Source of the DNA: Parasphingorhabdus flavimaris
Lineage (GTDB): Bacteria > Pseudomonadota > Alphaproteobacteria > Sphingomonadales > Sphingomonadaceae
Direction of reading: 5' to 3'
Assembly: GCF_013371215.1 (NCBI RefSeq)
Contig: NZ_JABWMH010000001.1
Location: 372,001 to 436,000, forward strand
Length of the DNA: 64,000 bases
Position numbers and translations under genes: made by a program. Each line of letters begins with the position of its first letter. The stretch's first letter is position 1. Below the pieces are notes generated by a model that was not told where the DNA came from, made no database searches, and worked only from the letters and a program-made list of their open reading frames with translations. This document shows, piece after piece, positions 1 to 7,025 of the stretch.

Positions 1-2
1 TG

Positions 3-284
3 GTCGCCAAGCGGATCAACAATGTAACGCTGCAATTTGCCGATGGTGACTATCGCGCTTCGGCTTCGGCCAAGGCAGGCTCTTATGTCGACGCCTCTGC
101 AGCGCGTTTGCCCGAAGATGTGATCGAACGCCTGACCCGCAAGCGCAAGGCCGGAGACCCCGATGCCGCGCTTGACCCGCTGGCTGATCCGGCCGTTCGG
201 GCCGCTGTCGCGCGCTCTTCTTTCGAATTGCTCGTCGGTTTCCAGCTTACCCAGGCACAGTTGCAATATAACGCTACCCGATAG
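3..284 (+). CDS. C-terminal part of an unrecognised protein
   Basis: An open frame runs in from the window edge and stops at a TAG at 282-284, giving about 93 residues beginning VAKRINNVTLQFADG. The codon pattern is the same as in the neighbouring genes, so it is the tail of a real gene whose start lies outside the window. The segment is charged and hydrophilic, with no membrane segment or metal-binding motif, and I do not recognise the family. It lies 72 bases ahead of argS on the same strand. In many alphaproteobacteria dgt sits in this position, but this tail shows no Dgt features and a dgt gene is found elsewhere in the window. Confidence 0.6.
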   Translation, partial: VAKRINNVTLQFADGDYRASASAKAGSYVDASAARLPEDVIERLTRKRKAGDPDAALDPLADPAVRAAVARSSFELLVGFQLTQAQLQYNATR

Positions 285-356
285 GGTTGCCTGAAATGAC
301 GAATGTTCGCGCCTGATCCAGTCGGGCCCCTTTTCCTATGATGAATTGAGCCAATC

Positions 357-2078
357 ATGCTGTTCCAGATTTTTCAGAAACATGTTGATGCTGTTTTGGA
401 TGAACTGACCGAAGCGGGGACCTTGCCTGCCGGGTTGGACCGTTCCAATGTCACGCTCGAGCCGCCCCGCGACCCTGCGCACGGCGACCTGTCGACCAAT
501 GCCGCGATGGTGCTGTCAAAAGCTGCTGGCATGAAACCGCGCGATCTGGCGGAAAAGATCACGGAAAAGCTGGGCCAGCTCGACGATGTCCAGTCGGTGG
601 ACATTGCCGGCCCCGGGTTCATCAACCTGCGGGTGGCCGAACCGGTCTTGCTGCGGGAATTGCTTGAAATCGCAGAGCTTGGGTCCGAATATGGTCGGTC
701 GGACAAAGGCCGGGGCGTCACCGTCAATGTCGAATATGTTTCCGCCAATCCGACCGGACCAATGCACATGGGTCATTGTCGCGGTGCGGTCGTCGGCGAT
801 GCGCTGGCCGATTTGCTCGAAGCGGTCGGTCACAAGGTGATCCGGGAATATTATGTCAATGACGCCGGCTCGCAGGTCGCCACGCTCGCCCGTTCGGCGC
901 ATCTGCGCTATCGCGAAGCGCTTGGCGACGATATCGGCGCGATACCGGAGGGGCTTTACCCGGGCGATTATCTGAAGCCGGTCGGCGAAGCGCTGGCCGC
1001 CGAATTTGGCGATAAATACAAGGATAGCGCCGAATCCGAATGGTTGCTGATTTTCCGCAAGGCAGCGGTTGCCAAGATGATGGACATGATCCGCTCGGAT
1101 CTCGCCCTGCTCGGCATCCGGCATGATGTCTTCTCGTCCGAAGCCGACCTGCATGCTGCCGGCAAGGCGGATATCGCCGAAGCCGAGCTGCGGTCGCGCG
1201 ATCTGGTTTACGACGGAGTGCTTGAGCAACCAAAGGGCAAGGTCATCGAGGACTGGGAAGCGGTCGAGTTGCCTTTGTTCCGCTCGACCCAATTCGGCGA
1301 TGACCAGGACCGTCCGATCAAGAAATCCGACGGCAGCTGGACCTATTTTGGCGGCGATCTCGCTTACCATTTCCAAAAAGCCCAGAGCGCCGACGAGCTG
1401 ATCAATATCTGGGGTGCCGATCACAGCGGCACGGTCAAGCGGATCAAGGCTGCGGTTGCGGCGCTGACCGAAGGCAAGACCAAGTTTGACGTCAAACTGG
1501 TCCAGATGGTGCGCCTGCTGCGCAACGGCGAGCCGGAGAAAATGTCCAAGCGCTCGGGCAATTTCGTTACCATTGCCGATATGGTCGAGGAAGTGGGCAA
1601 GAATGCGGTGCGTTTCACGATGCTGATGCGCAAGGCCGACGCCCAGATGGACTTTGATTTTGCCAAGGTGATGGAAGCGTCCCGCGACAACCCGGTTTTC
1701 TATGTGCAATATGCCCACGCCCGTATCCAGTCGATCCTGCGCAAGGCGGCAGACGAGGGCGTCCTGCCTTCGCCGGACAAGCTGGACAACCTCGGCGAGG
1801 AGGAGATGGACCTGATCAAGATGGCCGCGCAATTCCCGCGGATTGTCGAATCGGCGGCGGCTTCCCGTGAGCCGCACCGAGTCGCATTCTATCTGAATGA
1901 CCTCGCGGCGGCATTTCATGCTTTTTATAATCTGGGCAATGACCGGCCTGAGAAGCGGATCATAATGGTTAACGACCCGGAAACGACATCGGCAAGGCTT
2001 TTCTTAGCCAAGAATATCGGGCAGACTATCAGGAACGGCCTTGCCCTGATGGGCGTCGAGGCCTCTGAATCGATGTGA
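357..2078 (+). CDS. argS: Arginyl-tRNA synthetase
   Basis: Class I aminoacyl-tRNA synthetase that charges tRNA-Arg in the cytoplasm using ATP. The 573-residue length is normal for bacterial ArgRS. The N-terminal tRNA-binding region is followed by the ATP-binding signature in the form SANPTGPMHMGH (HxGH, around residue 137) and by KMSKRSGN (KMSKS loop, around residue 395). The alpha-helical anticodon-binding domain fills the C-terminal third. The ATG at 357 gives the conserved N terminus. It is followed after 27 bases by a SPOR-domain gene, an arrangement common in alphaproteobacteria, so the two are probably co-transcribed. No anomalies. Confidence 0.97.
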   Translation: MLFQIFQKHVDAVLDELTEAGTLPAGLDRSNVTLEPPRDPAHGDLSTNAAMVLSKAAGMKPRDLAEKITEKLGQLDDVQSVDIAGPGFINLRVAEPVLLRELLEIAELGSEYGRSDKGRGVTVNVEYVSANPTGPMHMGHCRGAVVGDALADLLEAVGHKVIREYYVNDAGSQVATLARSAHLRYREALGDDIGAIPEGLYPGDYLKPVGEALAAEFGDKYKDSAESEWLLIFRKAAVAKMMDMIRSDLALLGIRHDVFSSEADLHAAGKADIAEAELRSRDLVYDGVLEQPKGKVIEDWEAVELPLFRSTQFGDDQDRPIKKSDGSWTYFGGDLAYHFQKAQSADELINIWGADHSGTVKRIKAAVAALTEGKTKFDVKLVQMVRLLRNGEPEKMSKRSGNFVTIADMVEEVGKNAVRFTMLMRKADAQMDFDFAKVMEASRDNPVFYVQYAHARIQSILRKAADEGVLPSPDKLDNLGEEEMDLIKMAAQFPRIVESAAASREPHRVAFYLNDLAAAFHAFYNLGNDRPEKRIIMVNDPETTSARLFLAKNIGQTIRNGLALMGVEASESM

Positions 2079-2105
2079 TTAGCCCTTTGGCTTATGGAGT
2101 GTATG

Positions 2106-2744
2106 ATGTCTGACACCACCCGCGAAAATCTTGATCTGGACGACGAAGATCGTCTGCCATGGCTGGAATCAGCCGAAGATTATGATGATGACGGTGAATA
2201 TTCGCCGATCCGGGTTGCCCTGTTTGTCGGTGCCGGTTTGCTGCTGCTGGCTGCGATCGTCGGTGGCATCTACTGGCTGCAGAACCGCGATGGCGGCGGG
2301 CTTGACGGTGACGGTGAATTGATCGCGGCGCAGGAAGGCGATTACAAGGTTCGCCCAGATGATCCGCAGGCACGGCAGTTTGAAGGCGAGGGCGACGCCA
2401 GCTTTGCGGCCAGCGAGGGCAAGGACACGCCAGCGCAACTGGGCGATCCGGTGCAAACCGAAGCGCCGATCCGCAAGTCGGATGCCGCGCCCGCTGCTGC
2501 GGGCGCAGGCTCCGCCATGGTCCAGCTTGGAGCCTATAGTTCGGCGAGCCTCGCTGATGGCAGCTGGTCCGGCTATACACGGCGTTTTGAAGCGATCGGC
2601 GCGCTGCCGAAGAAGATTATTCGCGGCACCGTTGATGGCGGCACCATTTACCGGCTGAATGCGGTTGCGCCAAGCTACGAGGCGGCACAGCAGTTGTGCA
2701 ACAACCTCAAGGCTGCGGGCGAAAGCTGCCTCGTCGTTCGCTAA
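2106..2744 (+). CDS. SPOR-domain inner-membrane protein
   Basis: Single-pass membrane protein likely to bind septal peptidoglycan through a C-terminal SPOR domain. An acidic cytoplasmic N terminus (about 35 residues) precedes one hydrophobic segment (FVGAGLLLLAAIVGGIYWL), then a low-complexity Ala/Gly/Glu/Asp periplasmic linker, then about 80 residues beginning SAMVQLGAYSS that match the SPOR fold (MVQLGAY entry, paired Cys in CNNLKAAGESC near the end). In-frame ATGs lie at 2094, 2103 and 2106. The GGAG at 2096-2099 is well spaced only for 2106 (or 2103), so I use 2106. SPOR proteins localise to denuded glycan strands at the division site; which enzyme this one helps cannot be told. Confidence 0.85.
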   Translation: MSDTTRENLDLDDEDRLPWLESAEDYDDDGEYSPIRVALFVGAGLLLLAAIVGGIYWLQNRDGGGLDGDGELIAAQEGDYKVRPDDPQARQFEGEGDASFAASEGKDTPAQLGDPVQTEAPIRKSDAAPAAAGAGSAMVQLGAYSSASLADGSWSGYTRRFEAIGALPKKIIRGTVDGGTIYRLNAVAPSYEAAQQLCNNLKAAGESCLVVR

Positions 2745-2764
2745 TTTTGGGCAATAGATGGTTG

Positions 2765-2790
2765 AAGCGCTGTGGATAACGGCGCTTTTG
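2765..2790 (+). terminator. Weak hairpin terminator candidate after the SPOR gene
   Basis: AAGCGC at 2765-2770 pairs with GCGCTT at 2782-2787 and is followed by TTGCCTTT. The stem is short and the T tract broken, so attenuation rather than full termination is likelier. The loop contains TGTGGATAA (2771-2779), the reverse complement of the consensus DnaA box, probably by chance. Confidence 0.3.
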
Positions 2791-2849
2791 CCTTTACCCG
2801 GCTGCCAAACGGCGCAAGTATAAGATATGTTGCGTGAGATAAATTTGCC

Positions 2850-3875
2850 ATGGCTATGACACCAGCGGTTTTTGGAGTGGCGGGCCTGAGCCTGACCGCC
2901 TCGGAAAAGGATTTCTTTCGCGACAGCGATCCTGCCGGCTACATCATTTTCGGTCGCAATATCGAAAGCAAGGCGCAGCTGCGCGCGCTGACCGACGAGT
3001 TGCGGGCAATCCATGGCCGCGATGATCTGGCGATCCTGATTGACCAGGAAGGCGGTCGTGTGGCGCGGATGCAGGAACCGATCTGGCCCAGATTCCCTGC
3101 CGGTGAAGTCTTTGACAAGATTTATGATATCGCACCCGCCACCGCGATCGAGGCGGCGCGTCTCAATGCGCAGGCGATTGCCGTCAGCATGCGCGAAGTG
3201 GGGATCACGGTGGACTGCCTGCCGCTGCTCGATGTCCGCCAGCCGGACGCCGATAATGTCATAGGTGACCGCGCTCTGGGCAGCGAACCGATGCGGGTTG
3301 CCGCTCTCGGTCGAGCGATCCTCGACGGCTTGCAGCGTGGCGGCGTGGTTGGCGTGGTCAAACATCTGCCCGGTCACGGCCGGACCAGCGTCGACACGCA
3401 CAAGGCCTTGCCGACGGTCACTGCCAGCGACGAAGAGCTGGAGCTCGATCTCGCCCCGTTCAAGACGCTGAACAAGGCGGTCATGGGGATGACCGGCCAT
3501 TTGCTGTTTACCGCCTGGGATGCCGAGACACCGTCGACTCTGTCGAAAACCGTCGTTCAGGACATCATTCGCGACCGGATCGGTTTCGACGGGCTGCTGT
3601 TCACCGATGACCTCGATATGGAAGCGCTCTCCGGAACCGTTCCCGAGCGGGCCGAACGGGCGCAGGCGGCAGGATGCGATATCGCGCTCAATTGCTGGGC
3701 CAGGATGGATGACATGACCGGGATTGCCGAACGGCTGACCCCGATGTCGGACAAGGTGCAGGAGCGGCTGGATCTGGCGATGGCAACAATCGCCGAGACA
3801 AAGGACGCTGGTGACGCTGACGAAATGGCGGCACTGGTCGCCCGACGCGATGAACTGATAGCGGCGGCGGCATGA
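2850..3875 (+). CDS. nagZ: Beta-N-acetylhexosaminidase, glycoside hydrolase family 3
   Basis: Cytoplasmic enzyme of peptidoglycan recycling that removes N-acetylglucosamine from GlcNAc-anhydromuropeptides. The 341-residue single-domain TIM-barrel protein has the NagZ signatures KHLPGHGRTSVDTHKALP (around residue 172, including the loop His that acts as general acid/base in NagZ) and FTDDLDMEAL (around residue 250, carrying the nucleophile Asp). No signal peptide, as expected. ATGs at 2850 and 2856 are both possible, and no strong ribosome site separates them. It overlaps scpA by four bases (ATGA), so translation is probably coupled. The nagZ-scpA-scpB-tat order is common in this group. Confidence 0.95.
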   Translation: MAMTPAVFGVAGLSLTASEKDFFRDSDPAGYIIFGRNIESKAQLRALTDELRAIHGRDDLAILIDQEGGRVARMQEPIWPRFPAGEVFDKIYDIAPATAIEAARLNAQAIAVSMREVGITVDCLPLLDVRQPDADNVIGDRALGSEPMRVAALGRAILDGLQRGGVVGVVKHLPGHGRTSVDTHKALPTVTASDEELELDLAPFKTLNKAVMGMTGHLLFTAWDAETPSTLSKTVVQDIIRDRIGFDGLLFTDDLDMEALSGTVPERAERAQAAGCDIALNCWARMDDMTGIAERLTPMSDKVQERLDLAMATIAETKDAGDADEMAALVARRDELIAAAA

Positions 3876-4657
3876 GCGAAGAGCGGGAAAACGAAAGCTT
3901 CTTTTTCCCGGCAGAATCGGTCGCTCCGGATGAGGACGCGCTGACGCTGAACATCGACGGCTGGGAAGGGCCGCTGGATCTTCTGCTCGCCCTGGCGCGC
4001 AACCAGAAGGTGGATCTGCGCGAGATTTCAATTCTCGAGCTGGTTCAGGAATATCTCAAATATATCGCCAGCGCCCAGACATTGAGGCTGGAACTGGCGG
4101 CCGACTATCTGGTGATGGCGGCCTGGCTGACCTATCTGAAATCGGGGCTGCTCTTGCCGAAAGACCCGGAGATCGATCCTTCGCCGGAAGAGCTCGCCTT
4201 GCGGCTGCAAATGCGCCTCGAACGGCTGAACGCAATGCGCGAGTCGGGCGCGCGTCTGCTGGCGAGGGACCGGATCGGACGGGACGTCTTCATGCGCGGC
4301 GCTCCGGAAGGGCTGAGGGTCGTAAAGGACCGGCAGTGGCAGGCGGAATATTATGACCTGATCACCGCTTATTCGCGGGTAAAAACTCGCAATGCTCCCG
4401 CGATTCATATCGTCCGGCAGCGGATGGTAATGACGCTGGAGGATGCATTGGCGCGGGTGTCGCTGATGCTCGGGGAGGCGATCGACTGGATGGATATCCG
4501 GCATTTTCTGCCCCCCGGTGCGCCGGCGGAACTCCGCAAATCGGCGCTAGCGTCCAGTTTTCTGGCGACGCTGGAATTGGCCCGACAAGGGAAGCTGATA
4601 TTGCAGCAGGAGGGCAGTTTCGCTCCGCTGAGGATCAAGGCGACGACGAATGGATGA
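3872..4657 (+). CDS. scpA: Segregation and condensation protein A
   Basis: Kleisin subunit of the bacterial SMC condensin complex, which bridges SMC heads and helps organise and segregate chromosomes. The 261 residues contain the family core (WEGPLDLLLALARNQKVDLREISIL near residue 30, then a long helical region with YLVMAAWLTYLKSGLLLP) and a C-terminal winged-helix part. Starts within the nagZ stop (ATGA) and overlaps scpB by eight bases, so nagZ-scpA-scpB is a coupled operon. The first 25 residues are acidic and variable. No smc gene lies in the window. Confidence 0.95.
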   Translation: MSEERENESFFFPAESVAPDEDALTLNIDGWEGPLDLLLALARNQKVDLREISILELVQEYLKYIASAQTLRLELAADYLVMAAWLTYLKSGLLLPKDPEIDPSPEELALRLQMRLERLNAMRESGARLLARDRIGRDVFMRGAPEGLRVVKDRQWQAEYYDLITAYSRVKTRNAPAIHIVRQRMVMTLEDALARVSLMLGEAIDWMDIRHFLPPGAPAELRKSALASSFLATLELARQGKLILQQEGSFAPLRIKATTNG

Positions 4658-5345
4658 GCATGACATGGAAGACACAAGCCTGATTGAGCCAGACACAGAG
4701 GCGATGGATATCGGCAAGCGGGCGGTCGAGGCAACGCTTTTTGCGTCGGAAAAGCCGATGACAATCGCCGATATCAAGGCCTATGTCGGTGATGAACTCG
4801 ACATCCGCCAAATATTGGCGGAATTGCAGGAGGATTTCCAGCATCGCGGGATCATATTGGTTCGGACCGGTGACCGCTGGCATTTCCAGACGGCCCATGA
4901 CCTCTCCCACCTGTTGCGTCGCGAACGGGCGGAGCTGCGGAAGCTCAGCCGCGCCGGCATGGAGACGCTCGCGATCATCGCCTATCACGAACCGGTCAGC
5001 CGTGCCGAAATCGAAGCCATTCGCGGTGTTCAGGTGGCAAAGGGCACGCTCGATGTCCTGATGGAAGCTGGCTGGGTGCGTCCGGCCGGTCGGCGGGAAG
5101 TGCCGGGCAGGCCGCTGATCTACGCGACCACCGCGGAATTTCTGACCCATTTCGGTCTGGCCAGCCGCAAGGACTTGCCAGGTCTTGATGATCTGAAAGC
5201 CGCGGGATTGCTCGATCCGGTGGATCTCGTGCTCGACCAGATGGAGCTGGAAGACGAGATCGAAGAGGCGGCAACGGTATCCGCAGAGCAAGAGTTTGCA
5301 GGTGATGACGGTGTTTTGCTGGAAAACCAGAGTGAAAGCGCTTAA
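4650..5345 (+). CDS. scpB: Segregation and condensation protein B
   Basis: Winged-helix partner of ScpA in the SMC condensin complex. The 231 residues carry the conserved family segments LFASEKPMTIADI near the start, LRKLSRAGMETLAIIAYHEP around residue 105 and IEAIRGVQVAKGTLDVLMEAGWVRPAGRREVPGRP after it (two winged-helix domains in tandem). The acidic C-terminal tail of about 45 residues is variable. The ATG at 4650 overlaps scpA; a second ATG at 4665 is also possible. The gene ends 25 bases before tatA. Confidence 0.94.
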   Translation: MDEHDMEDTSLIEPDTEAMDIGKRAVEATLFASEKPMTIADIKAYVGDELDIRQILAELQEDFQHRGIILVRTGDRWHFQTAHDLSHLLRRERAELRKLSRAGMETLAIIAYHEPVSRAEIEAIRGVQVAKGTLDVLMEAGWVRPAGRREVPGRPLIYATTAEFLTHFGLASRKDLPGLDDLKAAGLLDPVDLVLDQMELEDEIEEAATVSAEQEFAGDDGVLLENQSESA

Positions 5346-5370
5346 ATAGGGCGCTTAAGGAGAATATCGC

Positions 5371-5601
5371 ATGCAACCGAGTGTTTGGCAGATTTTAATT
5401 GTAGCGGCGCTGGTGCTGATTCTATTTGGTCGTGGCCGCATTTCCGAAATGATGGGCGATGTCGGAAAGGGCATCCGTTCTTTCAAGAAGGGCATTACCG
5501 AGGAAGAAGCGAGCGCGGAAAAACCGACTCCCAAGATTGACAGCAAGTCCGGCGATGCGTCGGCCGAGACCAGCAAAACCGCCGACAAAACGGCTGTTTG
5601 A
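5371..5601 (+). CDS. tatA: Sec-independent translocase subunit TatA
   Basis: Small inner-membrane protein that forms the pore of the twin-arginine export pathway for folded proteins. The 76 residues have one N-terminal hydrophobic helix ([15 protein letters not shown]), the [23 protein letters not shown] hinge and amphipathic helix with the conserved Phe-Gly pair, and a polar tail. A good ribosome site (AAGGAG at 5358-5363) precedes the ATG. First gene of tatABC, which would serve the Tat-signal multicopper oxidase CopA encoded later in the window. Confidence 0.95.
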   Translation: MQPSVWQILIVAALVLILFGRGRISEMMGDVGKGIRSFKKGITEEEASAEKPTPKIDSKSGDASAETSKTADKTAV

Positions 5602-5636
5602 GCCGGCCGGCCTCTAGCCTTAGGGCCGCATAGAAC

Positions 5637-6005
5637 ATGTTTGACCTGTCCATATCCGAGATCGCGATTATAGCGATCATTGCCGTTGTCGTCATCGGGC
5701 CCAAGGAATTGCCGCGGGCGCTGGCGACGGCGGGAAAATGGATGGCCAAGGGCCGCGGCGTAATGGCCAATTTCCGTACCGGGCTCGATGCCATGGTCCG
5801 TGAAGCCGAGCTTCAGGAAATGGAAAAGAAATGGGCCGCCGAGAATGACCGGATCATGAAGGAATATCCGGCGCTTCCCGACGACGCTGTGGCGGACGAA
5901 CCGAAGATGGAGCCGCTGGAAGGCCCGCCCGCAGAGGTGCCGGAACCGTCCGATCCTGTGGACGATCGACCAGACTTGCCGCCCGCAGGCGATCCCAAAC
6001 CATGA
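5637..6005 (+). CDS. tatB: Sec-independent translocase subunit TatB
   Basis: Part of the TatBC receptor for twin-arginine signal peptides. The protein has 122 residues: N-terminal membrane helix (SISEIAIIAIIAVVVIGPKELP, with the family's conserved Glu and the GPKELP hinge), a long amphipathic helix (KGRGVMANFRTGLDAMVREAELQEMEKKW) and a Pro/Asp-rich tail. The 3' end lies in a 17-bp tandem duplication that also contains the tatC start. TatA and TatB are told apart by the GPxxLP hinge and the longer helix. Confidence 0.94.
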   Translation: MFDLSISEIAIIAIIAVVVIGPKELPRALATAGKWMAKGRGVMANFRTGLDAMVREAELQEMEKKWAAENDRIMKEYPALPDDAVADEPKMEPLEGPPAEVPEPSDPVDDRPDLPPAGDPKP

Positions 6006-6024
6006 ACGATCCCAAGCCATGAAC
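5991..6024 (+). repeat. 17-bp tandem duplication at the tatB-tatC junction
   Basis: GATCCCAAACCATGAAC (5991-6007) is followed at once by GATCCCAAGCCATGAAC (6008-6024), differing at one base. In the first copy the ATGA is the tatB stop with an overlapping orphan ATG (6002); in the second it is the tatC start (6019). The orphan ATG opens only six codons. The simplest reading is that tatB and tatC once overlapped by ATGA, like their neighbours, and were separated by this duplication. Confidence 0.85.
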
Positions 6025-6795
6025 GATCAAAGCCAGCCTGATCTGGACGACAGCAAGGCGCCGCTGATGGAGCATCTGATCGAGCTTCGGCAGAGACTGT
6101 TATGGTCGGTGGCTGCGCTGGTGGTGGCCTTTCTCGCCAGCATGTTTTTCGCCGACGAGATTTTCGGTATTCTCGTACAGCCGCTCACCGATGCCTTTCC
6201 GGCGGGTGAGGGGAAGCTGATCTACACCAAATTGTATGAAGCCTTTTTCGTCGAGATCAAGGTGGCGATGTTCGCGGCCTTCTTCATCGCTTTTCCGATC
6301 ATTTCAAACCAGCTCTGGGCCTTCGTCGCGCCCGGCCTCTATGCCAACGAGAAAAAGGCCTTTCTGCCCTTTCTGGTGGCGACGCCGGTGCTGTTCGTCG
6401 CGGGAGCCTCGCTGGCCTATTTCATCGTCATGCCGACCGCGTTCAGATTCTTTCTGGGATTTGAAGGGACGGTTGGCGGTTTGCAGCAGGAAGCCCTGCC
6501 GGCGATGGGCGACTATCTCTCGCTCGTTATGCAGTTCATATTGGCGTTCGGCGTCTGCTTCCAGCTGCCGGTGCTGCTGTTGCTGCTGAACCGTGCGGGC
6601 ATTGTCAGCCGTCAGCAGCTAAAGTCCATTCGTCGCTATATGATTGTGGGCGCTTTTGCGCTGGCAGCGATCCTGACACCGCCGGATGTGGTGTCGCAGC
6701 TGATGCTCGGCATTCCGCTGATCCTGCTCTACGAAGTCTCGCTGCTGATCATGTGGTTCACCGAGCGGAAGAAAAAAGAAATCGTTCCGTCCTGA
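6019..6795 (+). CDS. tatC: Sec-independent translocase subunit TatC
   Basis: Polytopic inner-membrane protein that recognises twin-arginine signal peptides together with TatB. The 258 residues show the family start (APLMEHLIELRQRLLWS, with the conserved Glu-Leu-Arg), six membrane helices, and a conserved loop (AFVAPGLYANEKKAFLPF). The order tatA-tatB-tatC is complete. The start is set by the second copy of a 17-bp duplication, leaving 13 bases between tatB and tatC. Downstream comes a decayed palindromic repeat and then convergent genes, so the operon should end here. Confidence 0.96.
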   Translation: MNDQSQPDLDDSKAPLMEHLIELRQRLLWSVAALVVAFLASMFFADEIFGILVQPLTDAFPAGEGKLIYTKLYEAFFVEIKVAMFAAFFIAFPIISNQLWAFVAPGLYANEKKAFLPFLVATPVLFVAGASLAYFIVMPTAFRFFLGFEGTVGGLQQEALPAMGDYLSLVMQFILAFGVCFQLPVLLLLLNRAGIVSRQQLKSIRRYMIVGAFALAAILTPPDVVSQLMLGIPLILLYEVSLLIMWFTERKKKEIVPS

Positions 6796-6814
6796 TCAAC
6801 CCGGCGACGCGATA

Positions 6815-6885
6815 CCGTTGGTAGTGAACCTGCCGAAGCACGTCTGTTGACCAGTTCCGTTCTTCGACAGGTTTTGGACTAACGG
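6815..6885. repeat. Dispersed 71-bp palindromic element, family 1, decayed copy
   Basis: A 24-base left arm (6815-6838, starting CCGTTGGTAG) matches the reverse complement of the right arm (6862-6885, ending GGACTAACGG) at 19 of 24 positions. The copy at 29268-29338 has the same total length and the same arm sequence family (consensus core CTGAGCCTGTCGAAG). It lies between the convergent tatC and entericidin-like genes and may act as a bidirectional terminator hairpin, but shows no T tract. Confidence 0.7.
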
Positions 6886-6888
6886 TCG

Positions 6889-7014
6889 TCAGTCAATGGC
6901 TTTTTCGCCGGCTTTTCCAACCGACTCAATATCCCGACCGGCACCTTTGACGGTGTTGCAGGCGCTGAGCAGAACCATGGTTGAAATCAAGATGGCTACG
7001 GTAATTTTCTGCAT
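6889..7014 (-). CDS. Entericidin-like small lipoprotein
   Basis: A 41-residue protein, MQKITVAILISTMVLLSACN followed by TVKGAGRDIESVGKAGEKAID, read by hand on the minus strand. It has a lipoprotein signal peptide with a lipobox (LSAC), then the NTVKGAGxDIxxxGxAxxxA pattern of the entericidin A/B family (small cell-envelope lipoproteins, some acting as bacteriolytic toxin/antidote pairs). An AGGA lies 8-10 bases before the ATG, overlapping the stop codon of the TonB receptor gene, so it is probably co-transcribed with that receptor. Only one copy is present, which suggests an EcnB- or EcnA-like envelope lipoprotein rather than a full toxin-antidote pair. Confidence 0.85.
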   Translation of the reverse strand: MQKITVAILISTMVLLSACNTVKGAGRDIESVGKAGEKAID

Positions 7015-7025
7015 TTCAAAATATC

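Noticed and set aside
516-1919. 467-residue open frame on the minus strand over argS
   Set aside because: Exactly antisense to a certain argS gene; composition (many His, Arg, Gln, Gly) is that of a shadow frame in high-GC DNA.
2771-2779. Replication origin suggested by a DnaA box
   Set aside because: Only one box, no AT-rich unwinding region or cluster of boxes and no origin-linked genes.
2169-4031. 620-residue minus-strand open frame over the SPOR gene and nagZ
   Set aside because: Antisense to two well-identified genes, no recognisable domain, shadow-type composition.
6002-6022. Six-codon frame from an extra ATG between tatB and tatC
   Set aside because: By-product of the 17-bp duplication; too short and out of frame with tatC.
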